Assembly (NCBI GenBank): GCA_964400165.1
Contig: CAYNSX010000002.1
Span: forward strand, 27,045 to 91,044
Direction of reading: 5' to 3'
Length of the DNA stretch: 64,000 nucleotides
Source of the DNA: CAYNSX01 sp964400165
GTDB lineage: Bacteria > Armatimonadota > Hebobacteria > CAYNSX01
A program made the translations under genes and the position numbers. Shown here piece by piece: positions 59,715-64,000 of this stretch. A model generated the notes under the pieces. The model saw only the letters and a program-made list of their open reading frames with translations. It was not told where the DNA came from and ran no database searches. Each line of letters begins with the position of its first letter. Position 1 is the first letter of the stretch.

Positions 59715-60455
59715 GTGCTGCGGGTGGCGCTGGCGGGGGCGGTCGGGAAGACGGGGCGGGAAGTGGCGCGCGGCATCCTGGCCGCGGCCGACCTGACGCT
59801 CGTCGCTGCCGTTGACCACCACGCCGCCGGCCAAGACCTGGCGCAGTCGCTCGGATTACCCGAGCCCTCCGGCGTCACTATCACGGACAACCTCGGCGGC
59901 GCGCTCGACGCAGAGAAACCCGAAGTGTTCGTCGATTTCACGAAGCCCGACAGCGTGATGGACAACCTGCAGGCCGCGCTGTCGCGGCGCATTGCGTGCG
60001 TCGTCGGCACGACCGGCTTCACGCCCGAACGGCTGGCGCAAGTGCAGGCGTGGTGCGCCGAGCACCGGACGCCATGCCTGATTGCGCCGAACTTTTCCGT
60101 CGGCGCCGTGTTGATGATGCGCTTCGCGGCGGAGGCGGCGGCGCATTTCGCGGACGCCGAAATCATCGAGATGCACCCGCCGACAAAGAAAGATGCGCCG
60201 TCAGGGACGGCGCGGCTGACGGCGGAGCGCATCGCCGAGGCGCGGAGTGGGGGAGCGGCGCCGATTCACAGCGTCCGGTTACCGGGGCTGGTGGCGCATC
60301 AGGCAGTGCTCTTCGGCGGGCCGGGCGAGACGCTCACCATCCGTCACGACACCACCAGCCGCGAGGCATTCGTGCCCGGCGTGCTGCTGGCGATTCGGAC
60401 GGTGCGGTCGCTGACGGGGCTCACGATTGGGATCGACGCTCTCTTGAGCCGGTAG
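59715..60455 (+). CDS. dapB: 4-hydroxy-tetrahydrodipicolinate reductase
   Basis: 246 residues from a GTG. Gly motif ALAGAVGKTGREVARG, VDFTKPDSVMDNLQ, VVGTTGFTPERL, then EIIEMHPPTKKDAPSGTARL with the catalytic His and Lys (the second His of the usual HH pair is Pro), and the typical end FVPGVLLAIRTVRSLTGLTI. Second step of the DAP branch, feeding DapL and DapF. The stop TAG belongs to a family E repeat. Confidence 0.95.
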   Translation: MLRVALAGAVGKTGREVARGILAAADLTLVAAVDHHAAGQDLAQSLGLPEPSGVTITDNLGGALDAEKPEVFVDFTKPDSVMDNLQAALSRRIACVVGTTGFTPERLAQVQAWCAEHRTPCLIAPNFSVGAVLMMRFAAEAAAHFADAEIIEMHPPTKKDAPSGTARLTAERIAEARSGGAAPIHSVRLPGLVAHQAVLFGGPGETLTIRHDTTSREAFVPGVLLAIRTVRSLTGLTIGIDALLSR

Positions 60456-60498
60456 CCCCGGAATTCCCGCTGGTAGCCCCGGAATTCCCATTCCGGGG
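60453..60498. repeat. Family E repeat overlapping the dapB stop
   Basis: GGTAGCCCCGGAATTCCC occurs twice in tandem (from 60451 and from 60472), the second completed to CCCCGGAAT-tccc-ATTCCGGGG (60477-60498). The first copy's TAG ends dapB. Confidence 0.8.
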
Positions 60499-60546
60499 AG
60501 AGCGAACTGGCGGCATTAGGAAGTGCCGCCCCACCGGGGTGGATAG

Positions 60547-61173
60547 CTACTGTGGCGGCGGTTTCGGCGGCGGCAGGGTTTTAATGTAGCGGAGGACTTG
60601 CGCGCGCTCATTGCCCGTCAGGACGGCGCGCCAGGCGGGCATGCGGCCCTTGCCGTCGCGGATGACGGTGGTCAATTGCGCGTCGGTGCGCTTCGGAACC
60701 ACCTTCGTCAGATCGGCGGCCTTGATGTTGCGCCCCATCGGAGTGCTGGCAGTGCCGTCGGGGCCGTGGCAAGTGATGCAACGCTGCTTGAACACGGCGT
60801 AGCCGGCGCCGATGTCGCCCATCGTTCGGAGAAACTCCAGCAGGCGGTCTATTTCGAGCGCGGCAAAGTCATAGCCGCGCATTCCGATGGCGCCGTTGAC
60901 GATGGTATTGCGGATCTGGTCATCGGTGCGCTTCGGTAGGACGGTGGTCAGGTTGACGATGGCGAGGCGCTTGCCCTCGTCGGTGTCGCCGCGACCGTCG
61001 GGGCCGTGACAAGTGACGCAGTTGCGGACGAAGAGCGCCCGGCCGGCCTCCCAGTCCTTCTCGGTGTCTTTCGGCTTCGCTGGGGCCATTGCCGCCAACC
61101 CGACGACCAGCAGCGCCACGCCGACCGGCAGCGCGGCGGCCAGCAGCCAGAGGCGGGCGGGAAAGCGGGGCAT
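60547..61173 (-). CDS. Di-heme cytochrome c
   Basis: 208 residues. An N-terminal anchor or signal (LWLLAAALPVGVALLVVGLA) is followed by two c-type heme motifs, CVTCH (52-56) and CITCH (132-136), each in CHGPDG context; likely axial Met residues are in GAIGMRG and GRMPAW. A periplasmic electron carrier of the two-domain class. It runs against dapB and has no respiratory genes near it. Confidence 0.9.
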   Translation of the reverse strand: MPRFPARLWLLAAALPVGVALLVVGLAAMAPAKPKDTEKDWEAGRALFVRNCVTCHGPDGRGDTDEGKRLAIVNLTTVLPKRTDDQIRNTIVNGAIGMRGYDFAALEIDRLLEFLRTMGDIGAGYAVFKQRCITCHGPDGTASTPMGRNIKAADLTKVVPKRTDAQLTTVIRDGKGRMPAWRAVLTGNERAQVLRYIKTLPPPKPPPQ

Positions 61174-61721
61174 GGAGGGAGTCTACACGAACTGGGCGCC
61201 CCGGCTTCAGCCGAGGGCGCAAGACCGCTGAACTGGCAGTTTGAGATTAGCCCGGCACTTCAGTGCCGGGAGAATGAGCCCTCTCCCCCGGCCCTCATTC
61301 TTCGCCGAGGCTACGAAGGACGGGGCTCTCTGAGGAGCGAAGGGGAGAGACTTCGAGCGTGGGCAGTTTCGAGGACACAAATGCGGAAGGCCCTCGGCGC
61401 CCGGAGATGAATCCCCGGGCTGACATTGAACCGACACTGCTAGTGGACTTGCGCCCTGGGCTGAAGCCCGGCGCCCAATGGAAATGTGGGCAAGGCGGGC
61501 GGATTGGGGGAGCCCAAAAAAGAGGAAGGCCCTCCTGGCGGCACTGCTTGGGAAGGCCCTCCACCCTCATCGAGCTATTGAGTCATTGAATGGGGCGGCG
61601 GGGCGAAAAGTTCCAGGACAGGGCGAGAGCCACTGCACCCCGCCCCCGCCCCCGCCCCGTACACGGAGAGGGGAATTGAGGAAGCAGGTGGTAAATTGGC
61701 GGGCAAGCGAGGAGGCCGCCC
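61174..61721. other. Repeat-bearing spacer before DUF72
   Basis: 548 bases with no supportable gene. Hairpins: CCCGGCACT-tc-AGTGCCGGG (61251-61270); a degenerate family B region (61279-61350); GGGCTgaAGCCC near 61459-61472; and a GC run with GTACACGGAGAGGGG near 61659. A GGAGG for the next gene lies at its end. Confidence 0.75.
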
Positions 61722-62495
61722 GTGGGAAATGCCGCCATCCGGCTGGGGTGTGCGGGGTGGAGTTACAAGGACTGGGACGGGACCTTCTATCCAAAGGGGC
61801 TGCCGGCGGCGCAGCAACTCGGGTTTTACGCCCGGGAGTTTGACTGCGTCGAGATCGACAGCACCTTCTACGCCATCCCGGCAGTGGCGATGGTGAACGG
61901 CTGGGCGGCGAAGACGCCGGAGGAGTTCCTGTTCTGCCCGAAGTTCCCGCGGGTGGTGACGCACGACAAGGAACTGCACGGCGCCGACGCCGAAGTCGGG
62001 CTGTATCTGGAGCGGATGTGCCTGCTCGGCGAGAAACTGGGGCCGATGCTGATTCAGCTGGCGCCGTCGTTCCGGGCGGCGCACTTCGAGCGGACGGCGG
62101 AGTTCCTGGCGCACCTGCCGCGGCAGCGGCCGGACGGGGGGCGGCTGGAGTATGCGATCGAATTCCGGCACCAGTCGTGGGCAACAGAGGAAACACCGGC
62201 GATGCTGCGGGAGCGGAAAGTGTGCCTGGCGGCGGTGGCGACGGATGTGAAGGGGCAGCAGGACGAGCCGGTCGTGACGACGGATTTCGCCTATGTGCGG
62301 TTCCTGGGGCGCCGCGACCGCATCAGCGCCTTCGGCGAAATCCAAATCGACCGCTCGCACGAACATTCCGAGTGGCTGGAAAGCATCCGCAATCTGGTGC
62401 GCAACACCGGGCGGGTGTTCGCGTTTTGGAACAACCACTGGGCGGGGCACAGCCCACAGAGCGTGCGGGACTTCCGGCAGTTGCTCGGCGCCTGA
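61722..62495 (+). CDS. DUF72 family protein
   Basis: 257 residues from a GTG with GGAGG six bases upstream. IRLGCAGWSYKDWDGTFYPK, FDCVEIDSTFYAIP, FCPKFPRVVTHDKEL and EFRHQSW are the YecE/DUF72 pattern, a TIM-barrel of unknown function; VFAFWNNHWAGHSPQSVRDF is the typical end. Confidence 0.9.
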   Translation: MGNAAIRLGCAGWSYKDWDGTFYPKGLPAAQQLGFYAREFDCVEIDSTFYAIPAVAMVNGWAAKTPEEFLFCPKFPRVVTHDKELHGADAEVGLYLERMCLLGEKLGPMLIQLAPSFRAAHFERTAEFLAHLPRQRPDGGRLEYAIEFRHQSWATEETPAMLRERKVCLAAVATDVKGQQDEPVVTTDFAYVRFLGRRDRISAFGEIQIDRSHEHSEWLESIRNLVRNTGRVFAFWNNHWAGHSPQSVRDFRQLLGA

Positions 62496-62528
62496 CCGCG
62501 CGGCCGCCGGAGCGCCGACGACGCGCGA

Positions 62529-62822
62529 TCACGCGGCCGGCTTGGACGCCTGGTGTTGGCGAAGCAGTTCCTCGATGCGCGGCATCGTAAACGAGCACAG
62601 GCACACCACCTTCGCTTCCGATCGGAAGGCGGGCGGCACAATGCCGAGCGCTTCCCGCTTGCTGTCGACCTCGACGATCATCCACGCCGAGTGGACGCCG
62701 TCCTCGCATCCCCAGTGCGCATGCGTGAGGAAGTGGGACCACGACTTCAGGAACACTTCCACGACGCGTACGCAGGCGAGAAATTCCCCCGAATGCGGGA
62801 CTTCGATCAGGTATTGCGGCAT
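62529..62822 (-). CDS. Conserved hypothetical protein
   Basis: 97 residues. MPQYLIEVPHSGEFLACVRV, VEVFLKSWSHFLTHAHWGCE and DGVHSAWMIVEVDSKREALG, IVPPAFRSEAKVVCLCSF suggest a small compact fold with conserved Cys, His and Trp. I recall similar proteins without known function. It stands alone on the minus strand between DUF72 and proS. Confidence 0.75.
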   Translation of the reverse strand: MPQYLIEVPHSGEFLACVRVVEVFLKSWSHFLTHAHWGCEDGVHSAWMIVEVDSKREALGIVPPAFRSEAKVVCLCSFTMPRIEELLRQHQASKPAA

Positions 62823-62941
62823 GTCAAGGGTCTCCTGTTCCGTACTGTGATCGAAACGAACTGGCGCCGCCCCAATGGTTCTCCGGTGCCCGGCGCAATC
62901 CCTTTGGGATTGCGCCGGCGGGGGGCGGGACTTCCGGCAGT

Positions 62942-62950
62942 TGTTACACT
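62942..62950 (+). promoter_or_regulatory. Possible extended -10 element for proS
   Basis: TGTTACACT, 31 bases before the proS ATG, with no clear -35 box. GGGAGAG at 62971-62977 is the ribosome-binding site. Confidence 0.35.
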
Positions 62951-62981
62951 CAACGCCGTAACGCTCAACCGGGAGAGCGCG

Positions 62982-64000
62982 ATGGCCGACGCAATTACGC
63001 CGCAGAGCGAGGACTACGCACGCTGGTATACGGATGTCATCCAGCGGGCGGAACTGGCCGACTATGCGCCGGTGCGCGGGTGCATGGTCATCCGGCCGTA
63101 CGGCTTCGCGCTGTGGGAGAACATCCAGGCGGCGCTCGACCGGCGCTTCAAGGCGACGGGGCACCAGAACGCCTACTTCCCGCTCTTCATCCCGCTCTCA
63201 TTCATCAAGAAGGAAGCGGAGCATGTGCAGGGCTTTTCGCCGCAATTGGCGGTGGTGACGCACGCCGGCGGCGAGGAACTGGAGGAGCCGCTGGTGGTGC
63301 GGCCGACGAGCGAGGCCGTCATCGGCCACATGTACGCGAAGTGGATCAAGTCCTACCGCGACCTGCCGCTGCTCTACAACCAATGGTGCAATGTGGTGCG
63401 CTGGGAACTGCGCACGCGCCTGTTCCTGCGGACGACGGAGTTCCTCTGGCAGGAGGGCCACACCGCGCACGCGACGGAAGAGGAGGCGCGGCGCGAGGCA
63501 CGGCTGATTCTCGACCTCTACGCCGACTTCGCGGAGAACGAGGCGGCGATCCCTGTCATCCCCGGGCGGAAGAGCGACCTGGAACGCTTCCCGGGCGCGC
63601 AGTCGAGCAGCAGTATCGAGGGAATGATGCGCGACCGGCGGGCATTGCAGATGGGGACCACGCACTACTTCGGCCAGAACTTTTCCAAGGCGTTCGACAT
63701 TCAGTACCTCGACGCGAATAACCAATTGCAGTATTGCTGGACGACGAGTTGGGGCGTGAGCACCCGGATGGTCGGCGCCATCATTATGGCGCACGGCGAC
63801 GACCAGGGGCTGATCCTGCCGCCGCGGCTGGCGCCGACGCAGGCGGTGATCGTGCCGATTTACAAGGACGACGCCGAGCGCGCCAAAGTAACGGCGGCGA
63901 CCGACGCGCTCAAAGCCGCGCTCGGCACAGCCGTGCGCTGGCATTGCGACGACCGCGACGAGTTCAAGCCCGGGTGGAAGTTCAACGAGTGGGAACTGCG
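62982..64000 (+). CDS. proS: Prolyl-tRNA synthetase (archaeal/eukaryotic type), N-terminal part
   Basis: First 339 codons; the gene runs off the right edge. Class II motifs: YFPLFIPLSFIKKEAEHVQG (motif 1 region), VVRPTSEAVIGHMYAKW, RWELRTRLFLRTTEFLWQEG (motif 2) and LQMGTTHYFGQNFSKAFDI, GVSTRMVGAIIMAHGDDQGL (motif 3). The lack of an inserted editing domain between motifs 2 and 3 marks the short ProRS type. Confidence 0.95.
   Translation, partial: MADAITPQSEDYARWYTDVIQRAELADYAPVRGCMVIRPYGFALWENIQAALDRRFKATGHQNAYFPLFIPLSFIKKEAEHVQGFSPQLAVVTHAGGEELEEPLVVRPTSEAVIGHMYAKWIKSYRDLPLLYNQWCNVVRWELRTRLFLRTTEFLWQEGHTAHATEEEARREARLILDLYADFAENEAAIPVIPGRKSDLERFPGAQSSSSIEGMMRDRRALQMGTTHYFGQNFSKAFDIQYLDANNQLQYCWTTSWGVSTRMVGAIIMAHGDDQGLILPPRLAPTQAVIVPIYKDDAERAKVTAATDALKAALGTAVRWHCDDRDEFKPGWKFNEWEL

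Noticed and set aside
1..64000. tRNA or rRNA genes, transposases, prophage genes
   Set aside because: No cloverleaf, rRNA segment, DDE transposase or phage protein was found on either strand.

Overview
The window is a high-GC, densely packed bacterial chromosome segment. A run of ten N at 31161-31170 marks it as a draft, probably metagenome-derived, scaffold. Only housekeeping functions are visible; there is no phage, plasmid, transposase or CRISPR. Lineage cannot be fixed from sequence alone. Apolipoprotein N-acyltransferase and a GspF/PilC pilus-type protein suggest a two-membrane cell. PurS-type purine synthesis, YlqD/KhpA/YlxR, DUF1844, NadX, DapL and an archease together recall Armatimonadota or a neighbouring candidate phylum; this is a low-confidence inference.

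Left arm (1-37576), all genes on the minus strand and often start/stop overlapping, read from right to left: a membrane protein, a BsuPI-domain lipoprotein and mutL; a 525-bp repeat-filled spacer; miaA-lnt-dapF-clpP-like-saccharopine reductase-like-dapL-hflX; dnaJ, an AI-2E family exporter and a DUF4139 protein; a sugar nucleotidyltransferase and a tricorn-like protease; folP-folK, a gspF/pilC gene and panC; the NAD operon nadA-nadX-nadC running into birA; then GNAT, HIT, DHDPS-like and SDR enzymes, a yihY-type membrane protein, rplI, dnaB, and the purine genes purD-purB-purS-purQ-purL (purL cut by the window edge). The nad operon has a clear promoter with a Rex-like operator just downstream of it.

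Right arm (37948-64000), almost all plus strand: rpsP-khpA-ylqD, then trmD-rplS-lepB-rnhB, a lytic transglycosylase, gyrB-gyrA, archease, nusA-ylxR-infB-DUF503-rbfA-nrnA-truB-ribF, rpsO-pnp, an M16 protease, dapB, and finally DUF72 and proS (cut by the edge). This is the conserved translation/RNA backbone of bacteria, but rimM is absent from the trmD locus and rimP is absent in front of nusA.

The most unusual property is a set of short palindromic repeat families (A-E in the entries) that fill the spacers and also lie inside genes. They add about 85 in-frame residues to BirA, two insertions to the saccharopine reductase-like protein and a tail to RNase HII; they supply the stop codons of dapB and miaA and form part of the rpsP tail. 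A second important point is that the apparent break in dapF is an assembly artefact: removing 163 bases around the N run restores one intact 282-residue frame. The gyrase subunits also lack the residues that normally bind quinolones.
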